NCBI RefSeq assembly: GCF_003206135.1 | Contig: NZ_PZJT01000005.1 | Location: forward strand, 1 to 64,000 | Direction of reading: 5' to 3' | Length of the DNA: 64,000 nt | Origin: Salinicola salarius | GTDB lineage: Bacteria; Pseudomonadota; Gammaproteobacteria; Pseudomonadales; Halomonadaceae | Shown: positions 25,161-34,903 of the stretch, piece after piece | How the letters are laid out: each line of letters opens with the position of its first letter | Numbering within the stretch: position 1 is the first letter of the stretch | The notes under the pieces: generated by a model | Told to the model about the DNA's origin: nothing | Seen by the model: only the letters and a program-made list of their open reading frames with translations | Databases searched by the model: none | Translations under genes and position numbers: made by a program

Positions 25161-27931
25161 ACCGCTACCAATACCGCGTCGATGCCATGCATTGCCAGGG
25201 CTGCGTCAAGCGCATGCGCGAGGCCGTTCAGGCCGAGGACGCCAAGGCCGAAGTCAGCGGCGAACCGTCCGATCACCGACTTCAAGTCGACAGCATGCTG
25301 CCACGGGATCGGATAGCCCAGTTGCTGACCGAGGCCGGCTATCCCCCGGCCACCGAGCATGGGTCACACGTTTTCACCATCCCGGCGATGAGCTGCCAGG
25401 GCTGCGTCAAGCGCATGCGCGAGGCCGTTCAGGCCGAGGACGCCAAGGCCGAAGCCAGCGGCGAACCCGCCGATCACCGACTTCAAGTCGACAGCACACT
25501 GCCACGGGATCGGGTCGCTCAGCTGCTGACCGAGGCCGGCTATCCGCCCGCAGACGAGGCAGCTGCCGAGACCGAGGCGCGTGAGAGCAAGCCCGACCGG
25601 ACCGACGCCCCCCGGCCATCCGACGCCGCCGCTCCATCCGATAGCCGGGCGGACGAGACGATGAAGGCCGGCGAGCTACAACGGCTATCGATCAGCGGCA
25701 TGACCTGTGCCGGTTGCGTCAACGCGGTTCAGAAAGCGCTCTCGAAAACCCCCGGCGTCCAGCATGCCCAGGTCAACTTCGCCAGCGAGACGGCCCAGGT
25801 CAGCGGCCAGGCCAGCATCGCCGATCTGATCGCCGCGGTCGAGAACGTCGGCTATGGCGCCTCGCCGATCGAGGATCTGCGCGAGGCATCCGCCAAGCGC
25901 CAGCAGAACGCCTCCCGGCAGGCCCGTCGCCATGCGATCGAATCGGCGGTCAGCCTGGCGCTGGGCGTACCGATGATGCTGGCGATGTTCTTCCATATGC
26001 CGCAGCTCGAGGGCGGCGAGCGCTGGATCTGGCTGCTCCTGGGGCTGGCCACGCTGGGCGTGCTGGCCACCGCGGGTCGTCGCTTCTTCGACGGCGCCTG
26101 GAAAGCGTTCCGTCATCATCAGGCCAACATGGATACCCTGATCGCCCTGGGCAGTGCCGCCGCCTGGCTCTATTCGATGGCCGTGGTGCTGTTCCCGACG
26201 GCGATTCCCGAGGGATCCCGACATCTCTATTTCGAAGCGTCGTTGATGATCATCGGTCTGATCGGCATCGGCCAGACGCTGGAGCTCAAGGCTCGGGGAC
26301 GTACCAGCCAGGCGCTGTCCCGTCTGCTCGACCTGCAAAGCAAGACGGCTCGGGTGATTCGCGACGGACAAGAGCGCGATATCGAGATCGAGCAGGTTCG
26401 GGTGAACGATCGAATCCGGGTGCGCCCGGGCGAACGCCTGCCGGTCGATGGCGATGTCGAGGAGGGAGAGAGCTTCATCGACGAGTCGATGCTCACCGGG
26501 GAGCCGGAACCGGTACGCAAGGCGGCCGGAGATCGGGTCAGCGCCGGCACCGTCAACGGCAAGGGAACCCTCGTCTATCGCACGAGCCATGTCGGCGACG
26601 ACACCCGGCTGGGACGTATCGTCGACCAGGTCTCCCGCGCCCAGGAGTCGCGGCCGCCGATCGGCGCACTGGCGGACAAGGTCTCGGCGATCTTCGTGCC
26701 CAGCGTGATGATCGTCGCCGTCGTCACCGCGCTGCTCTGGTTCAACTTTGGCCCCGCGCCACAGCTCGTGCACATGCTGGTGGCGGCGACCACCGTACTG
26801 ATCATCGCCTGCCCCTGCGCCCTGGGACTGGCGACACCGATCTCGACCATGATCGGCATCGGCAAGGCCGCCGAGTACGGCATCCTGATTCGCGACGGCG
26901 AAGCGCTACAGACCGCAAGCCAGTTGACCACCCTGGTGGTCGACAAGACCGGTACCCTGACCGAGGGCAAACCGCGGGTCACCGACAGCCGCTACTGGCT
27001 GGAGCAAGCGCGCGTCGATGCCGTGGTGACCGCCCTGGAGCGCGGCTCGGAGCATCCGCTGGCCGACGCCTTGCTGAGACACGTCGGCGATACGGCGGAC
27101 GATGTGACGATCCGTGATTTCCAGAGCCTGACCGGCCGGGGCGTCAGCGCGACGCTGGATGATGGCAGCCAGGTGTTCCTGGGCAACGCCGCGCTGATGC
27201 ATGAGCACGGCATCGATGTGACCACTGGCTCGTCCGACGCCGAGAAGTGGCAGGCACAGGCGAGCAGCGTGATCTACCTCGCCATCGGCGGCGAACTCGC
27301 TGCCCTGTTCGGTATTCGTGACGCGCTGAGGGCGGACAGCCGCGCGGCGATCTCGCGGCTGAAGGCCGAGGGTCTGACCGTGGTAATGCTGAGCGGCGAC
27401 AATCGCGCCACCGCCGAAGCCATCGCCCGGGAAGCGGGCATCGACGAGGTTCGCGCCGAACTGATGCCCGGCGACAAGCAACAGGCCATTGTCGAGCTGC
27501 AGCAACGCGGTGAACGTGTCGGCATGGTCGGTGATGGCATCAACGATGCACCGGCGCTGGCACAGGCCGAGGTCGGCTTCGCCATCGGCCAGGGCACCGA
27601 TATCGCCATCGAAAGCGCCGGCATGACGCTGATGCGAAACTCGCTGCACGGCGTCGGCGACGCCATCGCCATCAGCCGTGCCACGCTCTCCAACATCAAG
27701 CAGAACCTGTGGGGCGCCTTCGGCTACAACGCGTTGGGCATCCCGATTGCCGCCGGTATACTCTACCCGTTCACCGGCATGCTGCTGTCGCCGATGATCG
27801 CGGCCCTGGCGATGTCGCTCTCCTCGGTCACGGTGGTCAGCAATGCCAACCGGCTACGGCTGTTCCGGCCCGATAGCGGCCAAGGTTCGACAATCCAGAC
27901 CAACGCAAGCGCAAAGGAAGCGACGGCATGA
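25157..27931 (+). CDS. copA: Cu(I)-translocating P1B-type ATPase with three HMA domains
   Basis: Inner-membrane ATPase that exports monovalent copper or silver, 924 residues from ATG 25157, which has AAGGAGG upstream. Three heavy-metal-associated domains carry CxxC pairs at Cys13/16, Cys80/83 and Cys184/187. The core shows CPC (552-554), the phosphorylation site DKTGT (Asp596), the SEHPLAD motif and the hinge [11 protein letters not shown]. The last helices hold FGYN and MSLSS, the residues diagnostic of the Cu(I) subgroup. Domains 1 and 2 are near-identical copies (see repeat). Coupled to merR upstream and overlapping a micro-ORF downstream. Confidence 0.95.
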   Translation: MNRYQYRVDAMHCQGCVKRMREAVQAEDAKAEVSGEPSDHRLQVDSMLPRDRIAQLLTEAGYPPATEHGSHVFTIPAMSCQGCVKRMREAVQAEDAKAEASGEPADHRLQVDSTLPRDRVAQLLTEAGYPPADEAAAETEARESKPDRTDAPRPSDAAAPSDSRADETMKAGELQRLSISGMTCAGCVNAVQKALSKTPGVQHAQVNFASETAQVSGQASIADLIAAVENVGYGASPIEDLREASAKRQQNASRQARRHAIESAVSLALGVPMMLAMFFHMPQLEGGERWIWLLLGLATLGVLATAGRRFFDGAWKAFRHHQANMDTLIALGSAAAWLYSMAVVLFPTAIPEGSRHLYFEASLMIIGLIGIGQTLELKARGRTSQALSRLLDLQSKTARVIRDGQERDIEIEQVRVNDRIRVRPGERLPVDGDVEEGESFIDESMLTGEPEPVRKAAGDRVSAGTVNGKGTLVYRTSHVGDDTRLGRIVDQVSRAQESRPPIGALADKVSAIFVPSVMIVAVVTALLWFNFGPAPQLVHMLVAATTVLIIACPCALGLATPISTMIGIGKAAEYGILIRDGEALQTASQLTTLVVDKTGTLTEGKPRVTDSRYWLEQARVDAVVTALERGSEHPLADALLRHVGDTADDVTIRDFQSLTGRGVSATLDDGSQVFLGNAALMHEHGIDVTTGSSDAEKWQAQASSVIYLAIGGELAALFGIRDALRADSRAAISRLKAEGLTVVMLSGDNRATAEAIAREAGIDEVRAELMPGDKQQAIVELQQRGERVGMVGDGINDAPALAQAEVGFAIGQGTDIAIESAGMTLMRNSLHGVGDAIAISRATLSNIKQNLWGAFGYNALGIPIAAGILYPFTGMLLSPMIAALAMSLSSVTVVSNANRLRLFRPDSGQGSTIQTNASAKEATA
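25193..25550 (+). repeat. copA: 201-bp tandem duplication encoding HMA domains 1 and 2 of CopA
   Basis: The segment from 25193 recurs at 25394, exactly 201 bases (67 codons) later. About 59 bases from the first CxxC onward are identical, and the remaining 100 differ at only a few positions, including the shared DHRLQVDS and LLTEAGYPP codons. The third domain (from about 25680) is clearly different, so the first two arose by a recent in-frame duplication. Confidence 0.9.
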
Positions 27932-28002
27932 TACTTCTGCTCAACACCTTGGGCATCGCCGTGATTCTGTTCATCGTCTGGTGGTTCTGGTTGAGCGGTT
28001 GA
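27928..28002 (+). CDS. 24-residue hydrophobic micro-ORF overlapping copA
   Basis: A tiny frame whose ATG overlaps the copA stop (ATGA). It encodes a single membrane helix: N-terminus [16 protein letters not shown]-terminus IVWWFWLSG. From memory, small cupredoxin-domain proteins encoded after copper ATPases begin with a similar [17 protein letters not shown] anchor. Here a TGA follows directly and no cupredoxin domain is found downstream. It is either a genuine mini membrane protein or a truncated relic. The coupled start makes translation plausible. Confidence 0.55.
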   Translation: MILLLNTLGIAVILFIVWWFWLSG

Positions 28003-28058
28003 TGGCAGCCACCCCAGAGCGAAGCCAGCAAAGGGACGAAGCCAGCAAGGAGAAAGCG

Positions 28059-28493
28059 ATGACTTCACCACAACCTGCCCCGCCGCTGGGCGGGGTCATC
28101 GAAAGCGTTCTCTACACGGCCGACATGAAGCAGGCCCGGGACTTCTTCACGCGCGTGCTCGGGCTCGAACCCCATCTCGAGGACGAGCGCTTCACCGCCT
28201 ATCCCACCGGTAACACCATGCTGCTGGTGTTCCAGCGGGGCCAGACCGGCGAGACGGTCCGCCTGCCGAATGGCATGGGGACCATCCCGCCTCACGACGG
28301 CGACGGCCGCCAGCACCTGGCGCTGGCGATTCCGGCCGAAAGCCTCGACGACTGGGAAGCGCACCTCGCCGATCAGGGCATCGAGATCGAAGGCCGGACC
28401 CGCTGGCCGAAAGGGAGCGTGAGTCTCTATTTTCGTGACCCGGACGGCCACCTGCTCGAGCTGGTCACGCCGGGGCTGTGGCCCAACTATTGA
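28059..28493 (+). CDS. VOC (glyoxalase/dioxygenase-fold) family protein
   Basis: 144-residue single-domain protein of the vicinal oxygen chelate superfamily. IESVLYTADMKQARDFFTRV and the closing LYFRDPDGHLLELVTPG are the usual ends of the fold, and His in RQHLALAI and Glu in LLELV are candidate metal ligands. The substrate cannot be inferred. The start ATG 28059 is preceded by AAGGAG. It lies 56 bases after the copA micro-ORF and may be read through from the copper operon, though no functional link is evident. Confidence 0.85.
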   Translation: MTSPQPAPPLGGVIESVLYTADMKQARDFFTRVLGLEPHLEDERFTAYPTGNTMLLVFQRGQTGETVRLPNGMGTIPPHDGDGRQHLALAIPAESLDDWEAHLADQGIEIEGRTRWPKGSVSLYFRDPDGHLLELVTPGLWPNY

Positions 28494-28518
28494 GCTGTGC
28501 CGGCCCAGCCCCAGCCCT

Positions 28519-29130
28519 TCAACTCTGGCTGATGCCGGCGTAGAGCCCCGGGCGGTGATTGATGGTGAGAATCGCCCCCAGCACTACGGTGCCGACGATC
28601 GAATAGAGCACATTGGTTACCGGCAGAACGAAGAACGCGAGCAGCATGATCAGGCCATCCAGCGCCATCTGCACCTTGCCCGCCGGCCAACCGTAACGGT
28701 CCTGCAGATAGACCGCGAGAATGTTGAACCCGCCGAGACTGCCACGGTGGCGTAACAGAAACAGCACGCCCAGGCCGATCAGACTGCCCCCCGCCAGCGC
28801 CGCGAACAGCGGATCGACCTCGCCGATCTCCAGCCAGCTCGGCAGCATCCAGGAGATCCACGACAAAAGCGCTACCGCACCGAAGGTCTTGAAGGTGAAC
28901 TGATGGCCGATCCGCCGCCAAGCCAGCCAGTAGAACGGCAGGTTGATGACGAAGAAGACGAGCCCGAAACTCCAGCCGGTCACGTAGGTCACCAGCAGCG
29001 CCAGGCCCGCCGTGCTGCCGATCAGAATCTCGGCATGGTGATAGAGCGCCAACCCCAGCGCCGCGCATGACGATCCCAGCAGAATGGCCAGCACGTCTTC
29101 ATAGGAACGGTGACGGTACGTCGTTTCCAT
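28519..29130 (-). CDS. YitT-family membrane protein
   Basis: Inner-membrane protein of the YitT (DUF161) family, 203 residues, with about five or six hydrophobic segments. The family motif GSTAGLALLVTYVTGW is followed later by GSLGGFNILAVYLQDRYG. The molecular function of the family is unknown. It is convergent with the VOC gene (25-base gap, no clear terminator) and probably a single-gene unit; recJ ends 239 bases upstream of its start. Confidence 0.88.
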   Translation of the reverse strand: METTYRHRSYEDVLAILLGSSCAALGLALYHHAEILIGSTAGLALLVTYVTGWSFGLVFFVINLPFYWLAWRRIGHQFTFKTFGAVALLSWISWMLPSWLEIGEVDPLFAALAGGSLIGLGVLFLLRHRGSLGGFNILAVYLQDRYGWPAGKVQMALDGLIMLLAFFVLPVTNVLYSIVGTVVLGAILTINHRPGLYAGISQS

Positions 29131-29369
29131 CGGGCAATCCTTGTTGTCTTGTCACTGTCGGATAGGCAGTGGATCCATGAGTCGGCGCTTGTGGCGCCTG
29201 TCCGGACAAGCCCCGAGAACGGGGCCGGCCGGCAATCCGGCGATTATATCGTCAAGACGTCCGCTCGAGGCGATCCCGAACCCGCCCGATCCCGACGACT
29301 CGGGGCGACAGGCGTCGTGGCGGCAGCCAATGAAGTGCGTGAAAGGATGGGGAAATGAGGCGGGAAACG

Positions 29370-31169
29370 TCAGGCCGTCAGGCGCTCGGCGTGTTCGACC
29401 ATCAGTTGCAGGGACTCGCGCCCTTTCCAGCGATTGCGGGAAAGCTTGAAGGCGCAGCGCACTCGGTCGCCCAGCGAGATCGGCGCGGCCTCGCCCGGAT
29501 TGAGCGCGCGGAACCAGATCGCCCGGCTGACCACCGCGTCGCAGGAAAGCTCGAGCATCAGATGATTGCCCTCGGCACCGACCGGGCGCAGTTGCTCGAC
29601 AAAGAATTCCGCTTCGAACAGCGGCGCGTCGAATTCGCGGCCATAGGGCGCCAGCGCGTCGAGCTCGTCCAGCGTCGCCAGGGTCAATTGCGATGCACTC
29701 AGACTGCCATCGGTCCATACGATCGGGAACAGCTCCCGCTCGCCGAGCTGTTCCCGCACGGCCTGCAGGAAAGCGTGGCGAAACGACTCCAGCTCGGCGA
29801 GCGGTACACCAACGCCGGCAGCGCCGCGATGCCCCCCGAAACGCGGCAGACTCGACGGCGACAGCTCGTGGGCCCGCTGCAGCGCGTCGCGCAGATGCAG
29901 AGCCTCGATGGAGCGCCCGGAGCCGGTCAGCATGTCCGGCGCGGTAGCGGGCGTCAGCACCAGCGCCGGACGCCCGTAGGATTGGACCAGCCGGGAAGCG
30001 ACGATGCCCTGCACGCCAGCGTGCCCCTCCGGCAGATGGATCACCAGCGCCGGCAGGTTGTCCGCCAGCTGCGGCTTGGCCAGCGCGCGGGCGCTTTCGA
30101 CCATGTCGGCCTCGAGCGCCTTGCGGGCCTGGTTGTCATCATCCAGCACCTGGAGATGCTGGCGGGCGACGCCATCCTCGGCGGCCAGCATGTAGTGCAG
30201 CGCGGCGTAGGGGTCGTCCAGCCGCGAGCGGGCATTGATTCGCGGCCCCATCTGGAAGGCCAGCGTCTCGGCATTGAACGGCACGCTGTCGGCACCCAGG
30301 CGTTCCGCCATGACCCGCCAGCAGGCAGCCTCCATCCGATTGATCAGCCGCAGGCCGTAGGTCACGACCGCGCGATTGGCGGCGCTCGCCCCCAGCGACA
30401 CGCAGTCCGCCACCGTCCCCAGGGCCACATAGGAGAGCCAGGGCGAAAGCTTGGGCGTCGACGACGACAGCACGCCCTGCTCGATCAGGACCGAGCGGGT
30501 CAGCGACATCATCAGCCACGCCACCATGCAGCCGGCGATGGTCTTGTCCGGATACCCGCAGTCCGAGCGCGTGGGATTGATCGTGGCGTAGGCGGAAGCC
30601 GGCGGCCCTTCGATCGGCAGCGCGTGGTGATCGGTGACGACGACATCGATCCCCGCTTCGCGCAGGCGCGCGATCCGCGGTTCGTCGGAGGAGCCGCAGT
30701 CGGCAGTGATCACCAGGCTGGGGCGCGGCTTCAGCGCCAGCGCGCGCTCGACCAGCGGTAGGCTGATGCCGTAACCGTCGTTGATGCGGTGGCCGATCAG
30801 GCTGTGCAGCTTCGCGGACGGCACGCCGAACAGCTCGGTCATCGAGCGCAGCATCACCACATGCGAGGTGATGCCGTCGACATCGTAGTCGGTCAGGATG
30901 CCGATATGCTCGCCCTCGCTCACCGCCCGCACGATGCGCTCGGCGCCACGGCGGGCATCGCACAGCTGCTCGGGATGGCTGAGATAGCGCAGCGCCGGTG
31001 CGGTCAGCGCCTCCAGTGGGCCGTCGTGTCCCGGCAGACGTCCGGCGAGAATCCGTGCCTGCAGCTCGCTCAGCCCGGCGGCCAGCCCGCGCCGATAGAC
31101 ATCCTCGTCGCGCGGACGCGGCTGGATGCGGCAGCGGGCGTAATCTGGCTTGGCAGCGGCGTCAAGCAT
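29370..31169 (-). CDS. recJ: Single-stranded-DNA-specific 5'-3' exonuclease RecJ
   Basis: Exonuclease of RecF-pathway recombination and mismatch repair, 599 residues, near the usual length. The DHH-superfamily metal motifs are visible: GILTDYDVDGITS, ITADCGSSDEP and VVTDHHALPIE. The DHHA1 domain carries RFGGHRGAAGVGV, and a C-terminal OB-like region ends the protein. ATG 31169 starts 9 bases after the thrC stop, so it is probably the last gene of xerD-dsbC-hom-thrC-recJ, an order also known in pseudomonads. Confidence 0.97.
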   Translation of the reverse strand: MLDAAAKPDYARCRIQPRPRDEDVYRRGLAAGLSELQARILAGRLPGHDGPLEALTAPALRYLSHPEQLCDARRGAERIVRAVSEGEHIGILTDYDVDGITSHVVMLRSMTELFGVPSAKLHSLIGHRINDGYGISLPLVERALALKPRPSLVITADCGSSDEPRIARLREAGIDVVVTDHHALPIEGPPASAYATINPTRSDCGYPDKTIAGCMVAWLMMSLTRSVLIEQGVLSSSTPKLSPWLSYVALGTVADCVSLGASAANRAVVTYGLRLINRMEAACWRVMAERLGADSVPFNAETLAFQMGPRINARSRLDDPYAALHYMLAAEDGVARQHLQVLDDDNQARKALEADMVESARALAKPQLADNLPALVIHLPEGHAGVQGIVASRLVQSYGRPALVLTPATAPDMLTGSGRSIEALHLRDALQRAHELSPSSLPRFGGHRGAAGVGVPLAELESFRHAFLQAVREQLGERELFPIVWTDGSLSASQLTLATLDELDALAPYGREFDAPLFEAEFFVEQLRPVGAEGNHLMLELSCDAVVSRAIWFRALNPGEAAPISLGDRVRCAFKLSRNRWKGRESLQLMVEHAERLTA

Positions 31170-31178
31170 TGGTCACGC

Positions 31179-32567
31179 TCAGCGACGGTTGTCGGCGACG
31201 AATGCCTGTACCGCTTTCAACTCGGCGGGCAGCACGCTGTAACGCTCTTCGCGCTCGAGCAGGTCATCCATATGAGGCGGCAGCGGCACGCCGGAGAAGC
31301 CGGCCCGGACCACGGCTTCGGCGAACTTGGCCGGATGCGCCGTCGCCAGCGTGATCATCGGCGTCACCGCATCGGCGCGTGCCTGCTCCGCCGCCCGGTA
31401 CCCGGTGGCAGTGTGCGGGTCGAGCAGCTCCTTGGTGCGATGATGCGCGTCGCGAATGGTCTCGAGAATGGCGTCGTCGTCGACGCTGAAACTGGAGAAC
31501 TTCTCGCGCAGCCTGGCAAGCGGCGCCTCGGCCAGCACGGCCGGCTCCTGCTGGAAGCGCTCGAGCAGCTCGCGCACCGCATCGCCGTCGCGATCGTAGG
31601 CGTCGAACAGCAACCGCTCGAAGTTGGACGACACGACGATATCCATCGACGGGGCCAACGTTGCCGCCAGGTCGCGCTTGGAGAAGTCGTTGTCGGCCAA
31701 TGTGCGGTGCAGGATGTCGTTGGCGTTGGTGGCGATGATGAACTGCTTGACCGGCAGGCCCATCTTGTAGGCCATGTAGCCTGCGAAGAGGTTGCCGAAG
31801 TTGGCCGACGGCACGCAGAAACTCACCTCGCGATGCGGCGCGCCCAGCGCCACGCCGGCAGCGACGTAGTAGACGATCTGGGCCATGATGCGCGCCCAAT
31901 TGATCGAGTTGACCGCCACCAGCCGTGCGCCATCGAGGAACGCCTGGTCGGCGAAGCTCGCCTTGACCATCGCTTGAGCATCGTCGAAGTTTCCCTCGAT
32001 GGCGATGTTGAAGACGTTGTCCGCCAGCACCGTGGTCATCTGGCGCCGCTGCACCTCGGAAACCCGGTTGTGCGGATGGAGGATGAAGATATCCAGATGA
32101 TCGCAGTGGCGGCAACCTTCGATCGCCGCCGAGCCGGTGTCACCGGAGGTGGCTCCCATGATCACCGCCCGCTCGCCGCGCTTGGCCAGGAAATGATCGA
32201 GAATGCGCCCCAGCAGCTGCAGCGCGACATCCTTGAATGCCAGCGTCGGGCCGTGGAACAGCTCGAGCAGGAAGTGGTTGGCATCGAGCTGGTTGAGCGG
32301 GACGACGGCGTCGTGGCTGAAGGTCGCGTAGGCATCGCGCACCAGCCCACGGAAGGTTTCATCGTCGATCTCGCCGCCGACGAACGGCTTCATCACCCGG
32401 AAAGCGATATCGGCGTAGGAGAGCCCCGCCATCGAGGCCAGCTCCTCCCGCGACAGCTGCGGCACCGTCTCCGGCACGTAGAGGCCACCATCGACGGCCA
32501 TGCCGGTCAGTACCACTTCCTCGAAATTCAACGCCGGCGCCTGGCCGCGCGTACTGATGTAACGCAT
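31179..32567 (-). CDS. thrC: Threonine synthase
   Basis: PLP enzyme converting O-phosphohomoserine to threonine, 462 residues, the long gammaproteobacterial/fungal form. The N-terminus MRYISTRGQAPALNFEEVV, HGPTLAFKDV with the PLP-binding lysine, and GATSGDTGSAAIEG are diagnostic. GGAG lies 6 bases before ATG 32567. It follows hom in the same direction, so the two complete threonine synthesis from aspartate semialdehyde are together. Confidence 0.97.
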   Translation of the reverse strand: MRYISTRGQAPALNFEEVVLTGMAVDGGLYVPETVPQLSREELASMAGLSYADIAFRVMKPFVGGEIDDETFRGLVRDAYATFSHDAVVPLNQLDANHFLLELFHGPTLAFKDVALQLLGRILDHFLAKRGERAVIMGATSGDTGSAAIEGCRHCDHLDIFILHPHNRVSEVQRRQMTTVLADNVFNIAIEGNFDDAQAMVKASFADQAFLDGARLVAVNSINWARIMAQIVYYVAAGVALGAPHREVSFCVPSANFGNLFAGYMAYKMGLPVKQFIIATNANDILHRTLADNDFSKRDLAATLAPSMDIVVSSNFERLLFDAYDRDGDAVRELLERFQQEPAVLAEAPLARLREKFSSFSVDDDAILETIRDAHHRTKELLDPHTATGYRAAEQARADAVTPMITLATAHPAKFAEAVVRAGFSGVPLPPHMDDLLEREERYSVLPAELKAVQAFVADNRR

Positions 32568-32656
32568 ATTTCACTCCGTGAGTGACGAGCTTCGAGCTGC
32601 GGGCTTCGAGCACAACCCGCTCGGGGCTCGCGGCTTACAGCTCGGAACTGAAGTTA

Positions 32657-33970
32657 TTACTGCTCGTCCAGCGACTCGACACGAATCCGCGTGACCGGCC
32701 CGGCGATATCGGCCAGCGATTCCAGTTGGCGAATCGCATCGTTCATGTGCTGCTCGCGGGTGCGATGCGTCAGCAGGATGATCGGCACCAGCTCGCCTTC
32801 GGTGGCTTCCTTCTGGATGATCGCCTCGATCGAGATGGTCTGCTCGGACAGGATCGTCGCGACTCGCGCCAGCACGCCAGGGCGGTCCACCGCCAGCAGG
32901 CGCAGGTAGTAGGCCGTGACGATCTCTTCCATCGGCAGGATCGGCAGCGCGTTGGCTTCGTCGTTGATGCCGCTGAAAGCAAGATAGGGCACACGGTAGC
33001 GATGCGCGGTGGCAATGTTGCGCGCGACGTCCAGCAGGTCGGCGACCACTGCCGAGGCCGTGGGTTCGGCGCCGGCACCGGCACCATAGTAGAGCGTCGG
33101 GCCGACGGCGTCGCCCATCACGGCAATGGCATTCTTGACGCCATGCACGTTGGCCAGCAGCCGTTCCTTCGGAATCAGGGTCGGGTGGACGCGCAGCTCG
33201 ACGCCGTTGTCGCCCCGCCGGGTAATGCCCAGATGCTTGATGGTGTAGCCCAGGTTATCGGCCTGCTCGACGTCTTCGGCAGTGATCCGGGCGATGCCCT
33301 CGGTGTAGGCACGATCGAACTGCAGCGGCACGCCGTAAGCGATGGAGGCCAGGATCGTCAGCTTGTGGGCGGCATCGATGCCCTCGACGTCGAAGGTTGG
33401 GTCGGCCTCGGCATAGCCCAGCGCCTGGGCTTCGGCGAGGACGTCCTCGAACGCCCGGCCCTCGTCGCGCATGTGGGTCAGGATGTAGTTGCCGGTGCCG
33501 TTGATGATGCCGGCCAGCCACTGGATGCGATTGGCGCCGAGGCCTTCGCGCAGCGACTTGATCACCGGGATGCCACCGGCCACGGCAGCCTCGAAGGCGA
33601 CGATGACGCCCTTCTTGTGGGCTGCCTGGAAGATTTCGTTGCCGTGAACGGCGATCAGCGCCTTGTTGGCGGTCACGACGTGCTTGCCATGTTCGATCGC
33701 GGTCATGACCAGCTCGCGAGCGACGTCGTAGCCGCCGATCAGCTCGACCAGCACATCGATGTCGGGATTGCGCGCGACTTCGAAAATGTCGCGTGTCACC
33801 TTGACCCCGGAAGTGTCGCAGTCAGGATTGTCGCGCCGCGCACCCACCTGCTCGATGACGATGGGGCGACCCGCCCGACGAGCGATCTCGTCGGCGTTGC
33901 GCGTCAGAACGTCGAAGGTGCCACCGCCCACGGTGCCCAGCCCGCAGATACCCACTCTCACCGGATCCAA
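32657..33970 (-). CDS. hom: Homoserine dehydrogenase
   Basis: NAD(P)-dependent reduction of aspartate semialdehyde to homoserine, 437 residues, monofunctional. The Rossmann motif GICGLGTVGGGTF is at the N-terminus, followed by the catalytic domain (ANKALIAVHG, GIINGTGNYILTHM). A C-terminal ACT domain (VDRPGVLARVATILSEQTIS) suggests amino-acid feedback. The frame is open to 34120, but homology and the ribosome site AGGGGAGA put the start at TTG 33970 (MDPVRVGICG). The gap to thrC (32568-32656) carries degenerate GCTTCGAGC repeats. Confidence 0.96.
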   Translation of the reverse strand: MDPVRVGICGLGTVGGGTFDVLTRNADEIARRAGRPIVIEQVGARRDNPDCDTSGVKVTRDIFEVARNPDIDVLVELIGGYDVARELVMTAIEHGKHVVTANKALIAVHGNEIFQAAHKKGVIVAFEAAVAGGIPVIKSLREGLGANRIQWLAGIINGTGNYILTHMRDEGRAFEDVLAEAQALGYAEADPTFDVEGIDAAHKLTILASIAYGVPLQFDRAYTEGIARITAEDVEQADNLGYTIKHLGITRRGDNGVELRVHPTLIPKERLLANVHGVKNAIAVMGDAVGPTLYYGAGAGAEPTASAVVADLLDVARNIATAHRYRVPYLAFSGINDEANALPILPMEEIVTAYYLRLLAVDRPGVLARVATILSEQTISIEAIIQKEATEGELVPIILLTHRTREQHMNDAIRQLESLADIAGPVTRIRVESLDEQ

Positions 33971-34147
33971 GATGTCGCTCTCCCCTGCTGATATTGACTC
34001 GCCGCATCGCCCTCCGGAGCGGAAGCCGCTGTCACGGCTTCCCATTCTTTGCTGTACGGATTCCCGGCACAAAGCGCCCTGAAGGGCGGTCACGGTAGAA
34101 AGCCCAGCCCCCCTTGTCAAGCGGACTCGCGGGTATCCTGCCGGGTA

Positions 34148-34903
34148 TCAGCTATCACCGCTGGCATCGATGCCGAGCATGGCCGCCAACCGCTTCGCCG
34201 GCAGGTATCCCGGCACCATCTTGCCATCGGGAAAAATGATCGCGGGCGTGCCCTGGATCCCCGATTCGACGCCCAGTTGATACTGCGACGCGATGGGAGC
34301 CTGGCAACTTTTAGACGCTTCCACGCTGTCACCGCGAAATGCCGCGCTCATCGCTTCCGAGCGATTGTCGGCACACCACACCTCGGCGAGCTGTCGCGCC
34401 GCATCCGAATTGGGCCCCATCCGGGGGAAGGCCAGATAGTCGACCTGAATGCCCATGTCGTTGAGCTGGGACATCTCGGCGTGCAGCTTGTGGCAGTACG
34501 GGCAGGTGGGATCGGTGAACACGGTGAGCCTGGCCTTGACCTCGCCGGCCGGCTTGTAGATCACGCGCTGCTCCTCGGGCACGGCGTCGACCAGGGCCTT
34601 GCGTCGCTGGTTGGCCGCCTGTTCGGTCAGGTTGACCATGCCGTCCTCGGCATTCTGGTAAAGATCGCCGACGATCAGATACTGGCCTTCGGCATCCGAG
34701 TAGAGCGTGTTGCCGCCACGCAGGCGGACTTCATAGAGCCCGGGTACTGGAGAGTCGTCGATGGCTTCGATCGGCAGAGGCTGCCCCCCGTGCGCGTTGA
34801 GCTTGTCGGCAAGATCGGCCGGCGGCTCGGCCGATACAGCCGGTGCCAGAACGGCAGCCAGCAAGGCGACGGTGGACAACAGTAGACGACTTCTCATGTT
34901 CAA
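34148..34903 (-). CDS. dsbC: Periplasmic thiol:disulfide isomerase DsbC
   Basis: Protein disulfide isomerase of the periplasm, 251 residues. The signal peptide ends near AVSA-EPPAD. An N-terminal dimerisation domain (NTLYSDAEGQYLIVGDLY) and linker lead to a thioredoxin domain with the active site CPYC (DPTCPYCHKLH) and the cis-proline region GIQGTPAIIF. Two further cysteines (VWCADN and KSCQAP) match the structural disulfide of DsbC. ATG 34903 or 34897 could start it; the first overlaps the xerD stop by 4 bases. Confidence 0.95.
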   Translation of the reverse strand: MNMRSRLLLSTVALLAAVLAPAVSAEPPADLADKLNAHGGQPLPIEAIDDSPVPGLYEVRLRGGNTLYSDAEGQYLIVGDLYQNAEDGMVNLTEQAANQRRKALVDAVPEEQRVIYKPAGEVKARLTVFTDPTCPYCHKLHAEMSQLNDMGIQVDYLAFPRMGPNSDAARQLAEVWCADNRSEAMSAAFRGDSVEASKSCQAPIASQYQLGVESGIQGTPAIIFPDGKMVPGYLPAKRLAAMLGIDASGDS

